Below, piece after piece: positions 31,539 through 41,555 of a stretch of DNA of 57,444 bases. A model generated the notes under the pieces. The model was not told the DNA's origin, did no database searches, and saw nothing but the letters and a program-made list of their open reading frames with translations. This DNA is from Candidatus Gastranaerophilales bacterium (GTDB lineage: Bacteria; Cyanobacteriota; Vampirovibrionia; Gastranaerophilales; Gastranaerophilaceae). Made by a program: the position numbers and the translations under genes. The first letter of the stretch is position 1, and each line of letters starts with the position of its first letter. Location of the stretch: the NCBI GenBank assembly GCA_947624975.1, contig CANQMP010000011.1, forward strand, positions 1 through 57,444. The letters run 5' to 3'.

Positions 31539-34500
31539 ATGTTTAGAAAAGCGTTAATGCTTGCAGGACTTTTGTCCTTAGTATCGATTTCCGCACAGGC
31601 ACAAGAAATACAAGATAATGGCAGCTCCAGAGTAATCGTTGACAAAGTGTTAACAGTTGACGGAATTCATGATGTCAAAACTACTGAAGATAATGCCCGT
31701 GGTGGTGCGATACAAAATGCAAACGGATTCGATTTAACAGTTAAAGGTACAATAGAAAAAAATACTCTTACAGCCCAATCAAAAGGTCAAATTTCACTTG
31801 GCGGTGCTATATTTCAGCAAGGCGGAACTTTGACGGTTGAAGATGGTACGACTTTTAACGGTAACACAGCAAACGGTTATCAACAATCATATTCCGATTA
31901 TCCTCAAGATGACTATCCCGCAGGTGGTGCTATCTATATGACTGGTGCTAATGCTGTTTTTACGGCTAACGGTGAAGTCAATTTTACGGATAACAAAACC
32001 GTTTCAAACAGTGAGTCTAAATACTCCACGGGTGGTGCTATTCACTTTGAAAGTATAAAGAGTGCCACTTTCAATCAGGCGAATTTTTCAAATAATCAAT
32101 CAGGTGCAATGGGTGGTGCGATTTATGACGGCAACACCGATTTGAAGTTCAATCAGGTTACGTTTGAGAACAATCAGTCAGGTATGGGCGGTGCAATTTA
32201 TATGCTTGAATATCAGCCTGGTACTGATGCTGAAGTTGACCCGGTAGAGTGGCAATCAGATAAAGTTACCACAAAGGTTAGCACAGGTGATAATGCCCAA
32301 TTTACGGGAAACACAGCTAAATGGAACGGCGGTGCTATTGCAAACTTTGACGGTAAACTCACGGTAGGGCAGAACAGCACTTTTAGCGGTAATAAAGCAG
32401 GTACGGACGGTTCAGAGGATGACGGCATGGGCGGTGCGATATACAATGCCAAATGGGTAGGCACGCCCGAAGTTGTGATAAAGGGTGGAACACGCTTTGA
32501 AAACAACTCTGCTACCGAAAAAGGCGGTGCGATTTATAACGCTGGTAAACTGGTTCTTGACACAACCGCAGGTGATATAACTTTCTCGGGCAACACTGCA
32601 AAAGAAGGTGCGGATATCTACCTTGCAGAGGGTTCAACCCTTACAATTCAAGATAATGATGAGCATTTCTCGGGTCATAAGGTAAATTTTGAGTCTGACA
32701 ACTCGCTTGCAGGTTCAGGCAAGGTCACAAACAAAGGTATTGTGCATTTTAAAGGCAAAGACCCCATAAAAGATTTTACGGGCGAATTCGTTCAGGAAGG
32801 CAAACACGCAAAAACCATTTTGGATGACACAAGCACATCCTTCAAAATGGATATAGAAGATGGTGAACTTGACGTCAGCAACGGCGCAAATGTTACTTTG
32901 GACGGCGAAAATGTCAAATTCAACGGCGATACACTCTCTGTAGGTAATGTACTACAAGAAGAAGAAAGTAAAGACGCAACTTTAAAAATAGGCAGTGATT
33001 CAAAAAGTGTCGAAATCGGCAAAAATGTTACCGTAAATGTTGAAAATAACGGCGAAATTGATATTGTTAACGGCAAATTGACCTTAGATGACAAAGACAA
33101 ATGGGAGGGCGGTACGATTAAACTCGCCTCTCAAGAAGGTGCAACTTCTGCATTGGTTGTTGACGGTTTCACGACAGAATCAGGTCAAACATATATTCAA
33201 GAAGGCGGCAGCCTCACACTGCAAAACAATGCAGATGTTGAAATTAGCGGTCAAACTTCGGTCGTTTCGGGTGGTACGGTTGACATTGAGCAAGGTTCAA
33301 CATTCAGTGTAAGCAATCAGGCTGATATTAAACAAGATGCGGAAGTTGATGTTAAAGGTACTTTAAACCTTAAAGACGGCGGTACAATCTCAGGCGGTAA
33401 GTTTAATGTATCAAATCCCGAATCGGCTATTGCAATTAGAAGTGCAGGCATAAGCCCCATCGGAATTGCAGTCGGCGGAACGGTTAACGTAAACGGCGGT
33501 ACATTGTCAGGTGGTACTTGGGATTTTAATAATAACGCTAAATTAAATGTTACTAATAACGGGACTATAAACGGCGGTACATATAATTTTAACGATAGCA
33601 GTAAAGGTGATTTTAATGGTACGGTTAGCGGGACAAGCAAATTTAATTTAAAAGACCAATCAGAATTTGACATAAAAGGCGGAACATTCGGCGGTGAAAT
33701 CGTACTCGGCGAAGGTGAAGGCGAACAAACAGGCTCTCCTAAGTTGACGGTTGAAAAAGAGGCAACCCTGAGCGGTAAACTTGATGCTAAAAAGGGTTCG
33801 CAAACGGATGTCAGCGGTACATTAACAGGTAGAGTAGACTTAAAAGGCAATCTTAATGTTAAAGAAGGCGGACAGTTCAAAAGTTCACAAAGTTTTATAG
33901 GTCCAGGCGGTACATTGACGGTTGAAAGCGGTGGCGCAATCTCAGGTGGTATTACTCAACTCAACAGTGGTGATTCTAAATTAGATGTTCAGCAGGGCGG
34001 TAACATCAATGGTAATGCCCAGTTAACAGTAAACAGGGGCGGTACTTTGAATGTTGATGGTACGGTTAATACTACAGGCAAAGTTGATTTACAAGCAGGT
34101 TCTAACACGACCGTTGGACAAAATGGAAGTCTGACTCTTAACCATGAAAGTAAAATGAACGGTAACGTTACAAATAAAGGTAACGTTACTCTGGATAATT
34201 ATTTGGGTTCCGAACCCTCAACGGGTACATATACTCAGGATGGCGACAATGCAAAACTTGATTTGAAAAATAATTCAAGCTTTGAACTCGGCGGCAGTGG
34301 TGAAGAAAACAACAGTTCTATTACCAAAGGAAGTGTTACGGTTGAGGGCGGTTCAAGCCTTACCGTAAAAGATAACGGTTCTATCGGTGGTGAAAAGGGA
34401 ACCGATGACAACGTTAAAGTCGATGTCAAAGGCGGTTCGAGCTTGACCGTTCAAGGTAAAGGTGAAATTAAAAACAGCGATATCACGGTAGAAGGTGATA

Positions 34501-37500
34501 AAAGCGGTGAAAATGAAGAAGGTAAACAAAGCAGTAAACTTGAAGTTAAAGACGGCGGAAAAGTTTCCGGCGGGAAAGTTGATGTTAAGCAAGGCGGCGA
34601 ACTTGTTGTAGGCGAAGGCGGTGAGGTTAAAGATTCTAATATTACCGCTGATAATGGCAAGATTACTGTTAAAGACGGTGAAGGCGGCAAAACTAAGAGC
34701 GGCGGCAAGATTTCCGGAGGTAATATCACTGCAAAAAATGGTTCAACACTTGACGTTCAAAAGGGCGGCACAATCGAGAACGGTAAAATAGAAGTAGAAA
34801 GTTCAACTTTTACCGTTGAAGAAGGCGGAAAAGTTACAGGGGGAGAAATAACACTTGGTGAAGGTTCTAACTTCAGTATGGAAGAAGGCTCTGATGTATC
34901 AGGCGGTAAATTCCATTTTGAAGGCAAAATGGAAGGTGATATTGAAATCAAAGGTGAAATCGGAGAAGAAGCCGAATATAACTTTGAGGGCGGAAACACT
35001 TTCGTTATAAAAGACGGTGGTAATGTTACCACAACAAACGATGATAAAGCAAATTTGTGGGATGATGACACAACAATTCAACTGGGTCAGGCTGAAACTG
35101 AGGAAACAAAGCAAAAAAGAAGTGCAGAAGGGGTTTCTGACCCTACCCTTGACTGGAAAGGAAATAAACAAAGCGAAGGGCATAACGAACACGGAAATGG
35201 TATTTTTAAAGGTGTTAAAGGTAAATTGACCGTTGAAGCTAAAGACCAAACATTTAATGTTTGGGGCAGTGAAGACGACTCAAAAGGATTTATAAACGAA
35301 GATGTTCAAGTTGATTTGAAAGAAGGTTCGTCTATTGATGTACAGGAAAACGGTGAAGTTACTTTAAACGGTAACGGAGAAATTAAATCGAGAGCCTTAG
35401 CTGCAAGCAATGACACAACCGACACATGGGAAGGTGAAATTAAGGTTTCAGGCGGAAAACTTACTGTTAATAATATGAAAAAAAATGAAAAAGGTAAGTA
35501 TACGCAAACAGGCGGTGAACTTGTTGTTAAAAACTCATTCGATATGAACAACGATGAGGACTCTATTACAGAAGGCAAAGTTACCATTGACAGTGACGGA
35601 AACAAAGCTACACTTAAACAAAGTAAAGGCAGGATTGACAGAAAAGCCGATATACATATTGGTTCACAAGGTAAACTTGAGCTATCCGGCGGTACAACAG
35701 AACTTGACGGAAAAGATGAATGGGAAGGTACTGTACTTGTTGAAGATAACGGAAATCTAACACTTTCCAACGTCGGTGGAAGTACAAGTCAGGCTAAATC
35801 GGGAAAACTTAGACAAAAAGGCGGCAATATTACAGTCCGCGGAACTTTCGATATGAATAACGATAATGACAGTATCGAAGGCGGTAAATTTAATATCGGG
35901 AATAAAAATAAAGCCGGTATAGTTAATCAAAGCAAAGGTAAAATCAAGAAAAATGCCGAAGTAACAATTGAAGAAAACAGTGAATTGAATATTACAGGCG
36001 GCAGTACAGTATTAAACGGCAACGGAAAGGAAGCGGTAAATACTCTTGAAGAAAGCGGCAGTTCAGGCATTGACACCTGGAAAGGCAAAATAACTCTGTC
36101 AGACAAAGGCAAATTGACACTTGATAGTATCGTAAATCCCGATGAACGCAGCTCTGAATCTGATAAAAACCACGGACATCTTGAGGCTAAAGACGGTGAG
36201 CTTATTATTAAAGGTTCAAGTGATATAACCTTTAATGAAGAAGATTCTGTTGATTCTGCAGTTAAATTTACCCTCAAAAAAGGCAGTTCAATTACTATCG
36301 ATGGCGGAGAAGTTACATTTGATACCGTTGGAGATAGCAGCGAAAATGCAACAGCAGAAAAACAAACATTAAGTGAAGACAGCACCGGCGATGGTGATAC
36401 ATGGGGCGGTGATGTAACTTTAAAAGACGGTAAGTTAACCTATGGGCTTCAAAAAAACGGAAATCTTTTCGCAGAAAGCGGTGAGCTTGAAACAAAAACA
36501 GATAGTAAGCTTGTAATAAACTCGGATAGTTACATTGAAGATGATGTCAAAGCAAATATTCAAGGAAAACTTGTCATAAAAGGTTCTTCTAATGGTGGTG
36601 GCGATGATGACGACAGCGATGTTGAAAAGAAAGGCGGTACGGTTACTCTCGGCTCCGGTGACTCTATTACAGGCGATATAAGTATAAAGGAATATGGACA
36701 TCTTAATGTCAGTGACGGTGTTTCATTCAAAACCGGTTCAGAAGGAACTGAATCAAATAATAATCAGAAAATCAGTATCAGTGAAAACGGCGAACTTGAT
36801 TTAAATGGAAATGAACATTTGAGTTTAGAGGCTAATATCAACGGTAAAGGCAAAATTAACAAAAACGGAAACGGTGATATTGATTTTAAAGGTAAAACTC
36901 ATAACTTTACAGGTGATTTAACGGTTAACAATTCCGGTACACTTGATTTCTACGACTCAGAAGGTCTGGGCGGTCATCTTAAATTCGGTGATGATATTGA
37001 AGGCAAGGATATTACAATAAAATCCGATAAAATCATGGGTAAAACAACCCTTGATAAAAAAGCTACAATTACTTTTGAAACTCACACTGACGGCAATGAA
37101 ATGGTTTTAGGAAACGGTCAATCAGGAGAAGATAACGGCGATGATGTCAGTGTATCAGACGGCGGTACATTAAACTTTAACGCCGGTTCAGGAAAATTGA
37201 CTTTCAAGCACAAAGTCAAGGCTAGTAAATCTGAAAGCGGACAAGAAGGCGGGCATATCGGTGCTTACGGAAGTAAGGTAACATTTGAATCTTCTGTTGA
37301 AGCAAAAGATGAAAGCTCAATAACTGTCGGTTCATCTGAACAAGTAAGTTTTAAAAATGTCGACCTTGAACATTCAACTCTTAATGTCGCAGGCGGAGGT
37401 TTTAAAGCAGAATCATTTAATTTTAAAGATGAAAGTACCGTTAACGTTATGGACTGGAATCTTACCGATAACGACTTCGGTAAGGTATCATTCGGCACTC

Positions 37501-38870
37501 AGCCGGCAGTCAAAGCAGCAGCAGAAAATACTGATAAAGACAAAGCTAATACCGCTATTGATATTGCACCGCGTCAGTGGAAATCAGATACATTCTCTGT
37601 TAAAGCTAATGATACCAACACCGTAGAAACAGAGGCGGCAATTGGAGCTGCAACAGAACAGATGCTTCAAAACGGATATTTTAATGTCAGTGATTTCCAA
37701 TTCATAGGCAAAGCCCCGATAGATAGGCATATTTATCTTAGAATATTTAAAGGTGTAGTTAACGAAGATTCTGAAACTGACAAACAATTCGGTGACGAAG
37801 TTACTTTTGATGCAACGGATAAAACAGTATTTTCACCTATCGGTTACTACGGACTTAATTCTTTAGGCGACGGTGTTTATGACGCTTATCTTGCAAGATA
37901 CAATAATCAGGTGTTCAGAGGTCAGGTCGCTACGGTTGCAAACTGGCAAAATCAGTTGACGATCGATAACATGTTGTTCGGCCACATGCAAGAAATCAAC
38001 ATGCAATATCTGACTCAGGAAAACCCGAACAGATATGCGGCAGCGTTCCCGCAGTTCGCACCTTATCAATACAACAAACGTGAAGGAAGTTTATGGTTCA
38101 AGCCTTTCGGAAACTTTGAAAACTTGAGCTTGGGTCGCGGAATTAAAGCTGAAAACAACTTCTACGGTGCTTTGGTAGGTGCTGACTTCCCCGCTATCGA
38201 ATTGAAACGCGGATGGACGTTTATGCCGTCGGCTTACATCGGTTATACGGGTGCTCATCAAAACTTCTCGCATGTCGGTATGACACAAAACGGCGGACAA
38301 GGCGGCGTTATGGGTTCGTTTATGCATAAAGACTTTATCGGTACTGTCTTGGCATACGGCGGCGGATACGGCAACGAAATGGATGTTACGGGCTTGTATA
38401 ACTACGCAGGCAGCTACAACGATAAGAACGGAAACTGGTACGTAGGTGCGGCAACTAAAGCGGCTTACAACTTCCACCCGTCAAAACATTTCATAGTTCA
38501 ACCGAACTTCCTTGCAGCTTGGAATTTGTCAGGTGAACAAAGATGGCACACTAATTACGGCGATATGAATATGAATACAGGCATGTTCAACGGCGTTGCG
38601 GTAGCTCCGGGATTAAACTTAATCTACGGCAGAGAAACTTGGAGTATGTATTTCACAATTCAATACTTCTACAACGTCATGAGCTCTGTTAACGGTCGTG
38701 CAGGAAACGTTAATCTTCCGTCTATCGGTATGAGGCACGGTTTCTTGGAATACGGCGTCGGTGCTACAAAAACTTGGAAAGACAGACTCAGCGGATACTT
38801 ACAGTTCGTCGTAAGAAACGTCGGCAGAACAGGTGTCGGCTTCCAGGGCGGATTAATGTACAAACTCTAA
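31539..38870 (+). CDS. Giant autotransporter with polymorphic-membrane-protein (Pmp) repeats
   Basis: The 2443-residue protein has a signal peptide (MFRKALMLAGLLSLVSISAQA). Residues 45-365 carry Pmp-type repeats: GGAI (at least eight, e.g. GGAIYMTG, GGAIHFES) alternating with FxxN (FNGN, FTDN, FSNN, FENN), as in chlamydial Pmps. Residues 370-2090 are a right-handed beta-helix rich in Gly, Asn and Ser (KDGGTISGGKFNVS-like units). About 2165-2443 is the autotransporter beta-barrel, with alternating aromatic strands and the end VGFQGGLMYKL; the last residue is Leu where Phe is usual. It should insert in the outer membrane and display an adhesive passenger. A GGAGAA Shine-Dalgarno lies before the ATG. 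No cleavage site is recognised. Confidence 0.92.
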   Translation: MFRKALMLAGLLSLVSISAQAQEIQDNGSSRVIVDKVLTVDGIHDVKTTEDNARGGAIQNANGFDLTVKGTIEKNTLTAQSKGQISLGGAIFQQGGTLTVEDGTTFNGNTANGYQQSYSDYPQDDYPAGGAIYMTGANAVFTANGEVNFTDNKTVSNSESKYSTGGAIHFESIKSATFNQANFSNNQSGAMGGAIYDGNTDLKFNQVTFENNQSGMGGAIYMLEYQPGTDAEVDPVEWQSDKVTTKVSTGDNAQFTGNTAKWNGGAIANFDGKLTVGQNSTFSGNKAGTDGSEDDGMGGAIYNAKWVGTPEVVIKGGTRFENNSATEKGGAIYNAGKLVLDTTAGDITFSGNTAKEGADIYLAEGSTLTIQDNDEHFSGHKVNFESDNSLAGSGKVTNKGIVHFKGKDPIKDFTGEFVQEGKHAKTILDDTSTSFKMDIEDGELDVSNGANVTLDGENVKFNGDTLSVGNVLQEEESKDATLKIGSDSKSVEIGKNVTVNVENNGEIDIVNGKLTLDDKDKWEGGTIKLASQEGATSALVVDGFTTESGQTYIQEGGSLTLQNNADVEISGQTSVVSGGTVDIEQGSTFSVSNQADIKQDAEVDVKGTLNLKDGGTISGGKFNVSNPESAIAIRSAGISPIGIAVGGTVNVNGGTLSGGTWDFNNNAKLNVTNNGTINGGTYNFNDSSKGDFNGTVSGTSKFNLKDQSEFDIKGGTFGGEIVLGEGEGEQTGSPKLTVEKEATLSGKLDAKKGSQTDVSGTLTGRVDLKGNLNVKEGGQFKSSQSFIGPGGTLTVESGGAISGGITQLNSGDSKLDVQQGGNINGNAQLTVNRGGTLNVDGTVNTTGKVDLQAGSNTTVGQNGSLTLNHESKMNGNVTNKGNVTLDNYLGSEPSTGTYTQDGDNAKLDLKNNSSFELGGSGEENNSSITKGSVTVEGGSSLTVKDNGSIGGEKGTDDNVKVDVKGGSSLTVQGKGEIKNSDITVEGDKSGENEEGKQSSKLEVKDGGKVSGGKVDVKQGGELVVGEGGEVKDSNITADNGKITVKDGEGGKTKSGGKISGGNITAKNGSTLDVQKGGTIENGKIEVESSTFTVEEGGKVTGGEITLGEGSNFSMEEGSDVSGGKFHFEGKMEGDIEIKGEIGEEAEYNFEGGNTFVIKDGGNVTTTNDDKANLWDDDTTIQLGQAETEETKQKRSAEGVSDPTLDWKGNKQSEGHNEHGNGIFKGVKGKLTVEAKDQTFNVWGSEDDSKGFINEDVQVDLKEGSSIDVQENGEVTLNGNGEIKSRALAASNDTTDTWEGEIKVSGGKLTVNNMKKNEKGKYTQTGGELVVKNSFDMNNDEDSITEGKVTIDSDGNKATLKQSKGRIDRKADIHIGSQGKLELSGGTTELDGKDEWEGTVLVEDNGNLTLSNVGGSTSQAKSGKLRQKGGNITVRGTFDMNNDNDSIEGGKFNIGNKNKAGIVNQSKGKIKKNAEVTIEENSELNITGGSTVLNGNGKEAVNTLEESGSSGIDTWKGKITLSDKGKLTLDSIVNPDERSSESDKNHGHLEAKDGELIIKGSSDITFNEEDSVDSAVKFTLKKGSSITIDGGEVTFDTVGDSSENATAEKQTLSEDSTGDGDTWGGDVTLKDGKLTYGLQKNGNLFAESGELETKTDSKLVINSDSYIEDDVKANIQGKLVIKGSSNGGGDDDDSDVEKKGGTVTLGSGDSITGDISIKEYGHLNVSDGVSFKTGSEGTESNNNQKISISENGELDLNGNEHLSLEANINGKGKINKNGNGDIDFKGKTHNFTGDLTVNNSGTLDFYDSEGLGGHLKFGDDIEGKDITIKSDKIMGKTTLDKKATITFETHTDGNEMVLGNGQSGEDNGDDVSVSDGGTLNFNAGSGKLTFKHKVKASKSESGQEGGHIGAYGSKVTFESSVEAKDESSITVGSSEQVSFKNVDLEHSTLNVAGGGFKAESFNFKDESTVNVMDWNLTDNDFGKVSFGTQPAVKAAAENTDKDKANTAIDIAPRQWKSDTFSVKANDTNTVETEAAIGAATEQMLQNGYFNVSDFQFIGKAPIDRHIYLRIFKGVVNEDSETDKQFGDEVTFDATDKTVFSPIGYYGLNSLGDGVYDAYLARYNNQVFRGQVATVANWQNQLTIDNMLFGHMQEINMQYLTQENPNRYAAAFPQFAPYQYNKREGSLWFKPFGNFENLSLGRGIKAENNFYGALVGADFPAIELKRGWTFMPSAYIGYTGAHQNFSHVGMTQNGGQGGVMGSFMHKDFIGTVLAYGGGYGNEMDVTGLYNYAGSYNDKNGNWYVGAATKAAYNFHPSKHFIVQPNFLAAWNLSGEQRWHTNYGDMNMNTGMFNGVAVAPGLNLIYGRETWSMYFTIQYFYNVMSSVNGRAGNVNLPSIGMRHGFLEYGVGATKTWKDRLSGYLQFVVRNVGRTGVGFQGGLMYKL

Positions 38871-38888
38871 TCAATAATAAAATAAAAA

Positions 38889-38922
38889 AAAGACAGATCG
38901 CTTTTATGCGGTCTGTTTTTTT
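38889..38922. terminator. Intrinsic terminator
   Basis: ACAGATCGC pairs with GCGGTCTGT (one G-T pair) and is followed by T7, with an A-run before it. It serves the autotransporter and probably also the convergent MlaE-like gene. Confidence 0.9.
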
Positions 38923-38924
38923 AG

Positions 38925-39653
38925 CTAAATTATATAAAACACGAGGTTAATTAAAAAATCCGCACATAAAATATATACCGTGGATAAAATCGCCGCCTGT
39001 GTGGTTGAAATTCCGACCTCTTTTGCACCGCCATGTGTGTTATAACCTTGAGTTGCACATACAAGAGAAATTAAAATCCCGAAAACAGAGGCTTTAAGCA
39101 AACTTATATAAATATCTCTCGTGGATGTCCAAAGAAGTGCCGAAGTTATATATCTTGAAGGGTGAAGGTCAATAGTAGCGTTAGAAACAAGCATTCCGCC
39201 CGCAACTCCGACATATTCCGCCAGCAAAACAACCATCGGAACGGTTACGGCAGCCGCTAAAATTCTCGGCGTAAAATAGTAACCCACAGGGTCAACTTTT
39301 AAAGTTTTTATCGCATCAACCTGACTTGTTACCTGCATATTGGCTATTTCAGCCGAAATCGCAGTCCCCGCCCTTGCTCCGATAGCTAATGCCACAAATC
39401 CCGGAGCTATTTCCCTTATCATTATGATAGCTATACTTCCGCCTATATAGGTTTCCGCACCGCTCATTAAAAATTGCTTCGATACCTGTATAGCTATCAC
39501 CGCAGCCGATATGAACGCTATTATAAGCGATATAGGAAGAGAATCATAACTTATCGCAGCCGCCTGCTCTATGACGGATTTGAAACGTACCGAAAATAAA
39601 TACTTTATACATCTTATAAAATTCTGTACACAAAGTCCCAAAAATTCTATCAT
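38925..39653 (-). CDS. mlaE: MlaE/YrbE-family ABC transporter permease
   Basis: The 242-residue protein has the MlaE signature: multiple membrane helices, FISAAVIAIQVSKQF near 45, REIAPGFVALAIGARAGTAISAEIA near 85-110 (split here as REIAPGFVAL and GARAGTAISAEIA) and QVDAIKTLKVDP. With MlaF (ATPase) and MlaD it moves phospholipids between inner and outer membrane; neither partner gene is in the window. I start it at the ATG at 39653; the frame extends to a TTG at 39689 that overlaps the HtrA-like gene. Coupled translation with that gene is likely (23 bp after its stop). Confidence 0.92.
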   Translation of the reverse strand: MIEFLGLCVQNFIRCIKYLFSVRFKSVIEQAAAISYDSLPISLIIAFISAAVIAIQVSKQFLMSGAETYIGGSIAIIMIREIAPGFVALAIGARAGTAISAEIANMQVTSQVDAIKTLKVDPVGYYFTPRILAAAVTVPMVVLLAEYVGVAGGMLVSNATIDLHPSRYITSALLWTSTRDIYISLLKASVFGILISLVCATQGYNTHGGAKEVGISTTQAAILSTVYILCADFLINLVFYII

Positions 39654-39675
39654 AAAATATTTATAACATAAAAAC

Positions 39676-40371
39676 CTACTTTTGTGCAAACCGTTTTTTA
39701 TTTATGCTCCCGTCAAGGTTTGCGGTTTCGATGAATTTTTTCGCCTCGTTAATCGGAATTGCAAAGCCTATTCCGATGTTTGAAATGTTGTTATCAGGGT
39801 TATAAATTGACTGAGAAATCCCTATAACCTCGCCTTGCGAATTTAAAAGCGGGCCGCCCGAACATCCGGGGTTTATTGCGGCGTCCGTTTGTATTCTGCC
39901 TTTAGCATAATCAATTCTGGAAACTATTCCGGAAGTTAAAGTTCCCGCAAAACCAAACGGATTACCTATTGCAAGAACTTTCTGTCCGACTTTAACCTGC
40001 TCGGAATCCCCAAATGATATCGTTTTTAAATTTTGTTTTGAATCGATTTTTAAAAGTGCCAAATCTTTATTCTTTCCCATTTTTGCAAGCACGGATGCCT
40101 TATAAACCTTTCCGTTTGAAGTTGTGACTTCTATATCTTTTGCCCCGTCTATAACATGCGAACCTGTCAGAATTACACCGTCACGCCTTACAATACAGCC
40201 CGTTCCCGCCGAAAATCCGTCCGATAAATTCGCATCTATCGAAACTATCGCAGGGTTGATTTTTTCGTAAACACTTATGTTAACCATCTCATCCGCACTG
40301 TAATTTTGTGCCGAAACAGGCGAAATAAGACAAAATGTAAAGATTATATATGAAATTATTCTTTTAATCAT
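39676..40371 (-). CDS. Periplasmic trypsin-like serine protease, HtrA type without PDZ domain
   Basis: The 231 residues comprise a signal peptide (ending SPVSA) and one chymotrypsin-fold protease domain with the triad H72 (TGSHVID), D103 (KNKDLALL) and S171 (NPGCSGGPLL). This is the DegP/HtrA branch, which normally has one or two C-terminal PDZ domains; here the protein stops right after the protease domain. It may degrade or trim misfolded envelope proteins. It is followed closely by the MlaE-like gene. Confidence 0.93.
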   Translation of the reverse strand: MIKRIISYIIFTFCLISPVSAQNYSADEMVNISVYEKINPAIVSIDANLSDGFSAGTGCIVRRDGVILTGSHVIDGAKDIEVTTSNGKVYKASVLAKMGKNKDLALLKIDSKQNLKTISFGDSEQVKVGQKVLAIGNPFGFAGTLTSGIVSRIDYAKGRIQTDAAINPGCSGGPLLNSQGEVIGISQSIYNPDNNISNIGIGFAIPINEAKKFIETANLDGSINKKRFAQK

Positions 40372-40448
40372 AGTACTCCCCTTTGTTACTATTATCCACT
40401 ATTTTACGGCTTATTCATTACCCTTGAAAATTTTTTTGCGGTTAGTTA

Positions 40449-40477
40449 TTGTAATTATTACAATTTTAATGTATAAT
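40449..40477 (+). promoter_or_regulatory. Promoter of the ycf23-like gene with overlapping dyad
   Basis: TTGTAA (40449-40454), a 17-bp spacer and TATAAT (40472-40477). The -35 region is part of a perfect dyad TTGTAAT-T-ATTACAA (40449-40463), a good place for a repressor. Confidence 0.6.
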
Positions 40478-40502
40478 TCAGTAAAAAAGAAAGGACAAAA
40501 TC

Positions 40503-41261
40503 ATGAGCAGAATTGAATTATTTAAACAACACTTAACTGAAAAAAGAGCAGTGAAAATTATTGCAGGTATCGACAATTTTGATATTGAAAATATCAAAAA
40601 AGTTGTTACTTCTGCAGAAAATGCAGGTGCTTCAGCAGTTGACATCTGTGCAAAACCTGAAATCATTTCAGAAATCAGAGAAATGACCGATATGCCGATT
40701 TTCGTTTCATCAGTCGTTCCGTCAGAACTCGTTAAAGCGGTTGAGCTCGGAGCTGATGCTATTGAACTCGGAAACTTCGACGCTTTGTACAAAAAAGGCA
40801 TGTCATTCAACGCTGAAAAGGTGCTTTCTCTTGTTAACGAAACTTTGGAATTACTCGGCGATACAAGGGTATTTTTCTGTGTAACTATCCCGGGTGAAAT
40901 GTCTGTAACCGAACAAATTGAACTTGCCAGAAAACTTGAGACAATGGGTATTGACTTAATCCAAACAGAAGGTCACTACAGTGCAAACGCTCAGTCGGAC
41001 GGCGTTAGAGGATTAATGGAAAAAGCCGAATTGACTCTGTCAAACACCATCGAACTTTCCAGAAACGTTGATTTACCGATAATGACAGCTACCGCTATCA
41101 ACCCGACAACGGCTCCGTTTGCGTTCGCCGCAGGTGCATCGGCTGTAGGATGCGGTTCTTGCATTAACAAAATGGATTCAGAACTTTCTATGATAGCAAC
41201 TGCAAAAAGCTTGGTTGAAATAGCTTCAAGAAACGCTTTGAAAGTTGTTGAATTGGTATAA
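40503..41261 (+). CDS. ycf23: Ycf23/DUF561 family TIM-barrel protein
   Basis: The 252-residue protein fits DUF561 (Ycf23): RAVKIIAGIDNFDIENI at the N-terminus, AVDICAKPE, PIFVSSVVP, IDLIQTEGHYS and a GASAVGCGSCINKM phosphate-loop-like end. The order of short strands and helices is that of a TIM barrel. The family is known from cyanobacteria and red-algal plastids and has no proven function. It is one of the best hints to the cyanobacterial kinship of this genome. An AAAGGA Shine-Dalgarno precedes the ATG; it is monocistronic. Confidence 0.85.
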   Translation: MSRIELFKQHLTEKRAVKIIAGIDNFDIENIKKVVTSAENAGASAVDICAKPEIISEIREMTDMPIFVSSVVPSELVKAVELGADAIELGNFDALYKKGMSFNAEKVLSLVNETLELLGDTRVFFCVTIPGEMSVTEQIELARKLETMGIDLIQTEGHYSANAQSDGVRGLMEKAELTLSNTIELSRNVDLPIMTATAINPTTAPFAFAAGASAVGCGSCINKMDSELSMIATAKSLVEIASRNALKVVELV

Positions 41262-41278
41262 GTTAAAAATAATCAATA

Positions 41279-41311
41279 AAAAAAGAGGTTTTTTCAAAAA
41301 ACCTCTTTTTT
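41279..41311. terminator. Bidirectional terminator between ycf23 and rpsU
   Basis: AAAAAGAGGTTTTTT pairs with AAAAAACCTCTTTTT; both sides carry A- or T-runs. Confidence 0.9.
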
Positions 41312-41315
41312 TTTA

Positions 41316-41489
41316 TTATACTTTTCTTTTACGAGCTGCTTCAGATTTGCGTTTTCTTTTTACGCTCGGTTTTTCGTATCTTTCGCGTTTTTTAACTTCC
41401 GAAAGAATACCGGCTTTTTGAATTTTTTTCTTGAAACGACGTAATGCGCTTTCAATAGATTCGTTTTCGCCGACCTTAACTTCTGCCAT
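41316..41489 (-). CDS. rpsU: 30S ribosomal protein bS21
   Basis: A 57-residue ORF: starts [19 protein letters not shown], continues [20 protein letters not shown] and ends in a Lys/Arg-rich tail ([14 protein letters not shown]). This is the standard bS21 sequence, which helps initiation at the small subunit and the anti-Shine-Dalgarno. An AAGGTGGTG Shine-Dalgarno lies 9 nt before the ATG. It is monocistronic and shares its terminator with ycf23. Confidence 0.96.
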   Translation of the reverse strand: MAEVKVGENESIESALRRFKKKIQKAGILSEVKKRERYEKPSVKRKRKSEAARKRKV

Positions 41490-41555
41490 TTATATTTTCA
41501 CCACCTTTACTACTTTTTTTGTACAAGATTAATTATACACAAAAAAAAAAATATT

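Noticed and set aside
33317..33880. Minus-strand ORFs inside the autotransporter (also 32213, 34451, 35306, 35927 and others)
   Set aside because: Compositional shadows of the Gly/Asn/Ser-rich passenger; no start signals and no recognisable domains.
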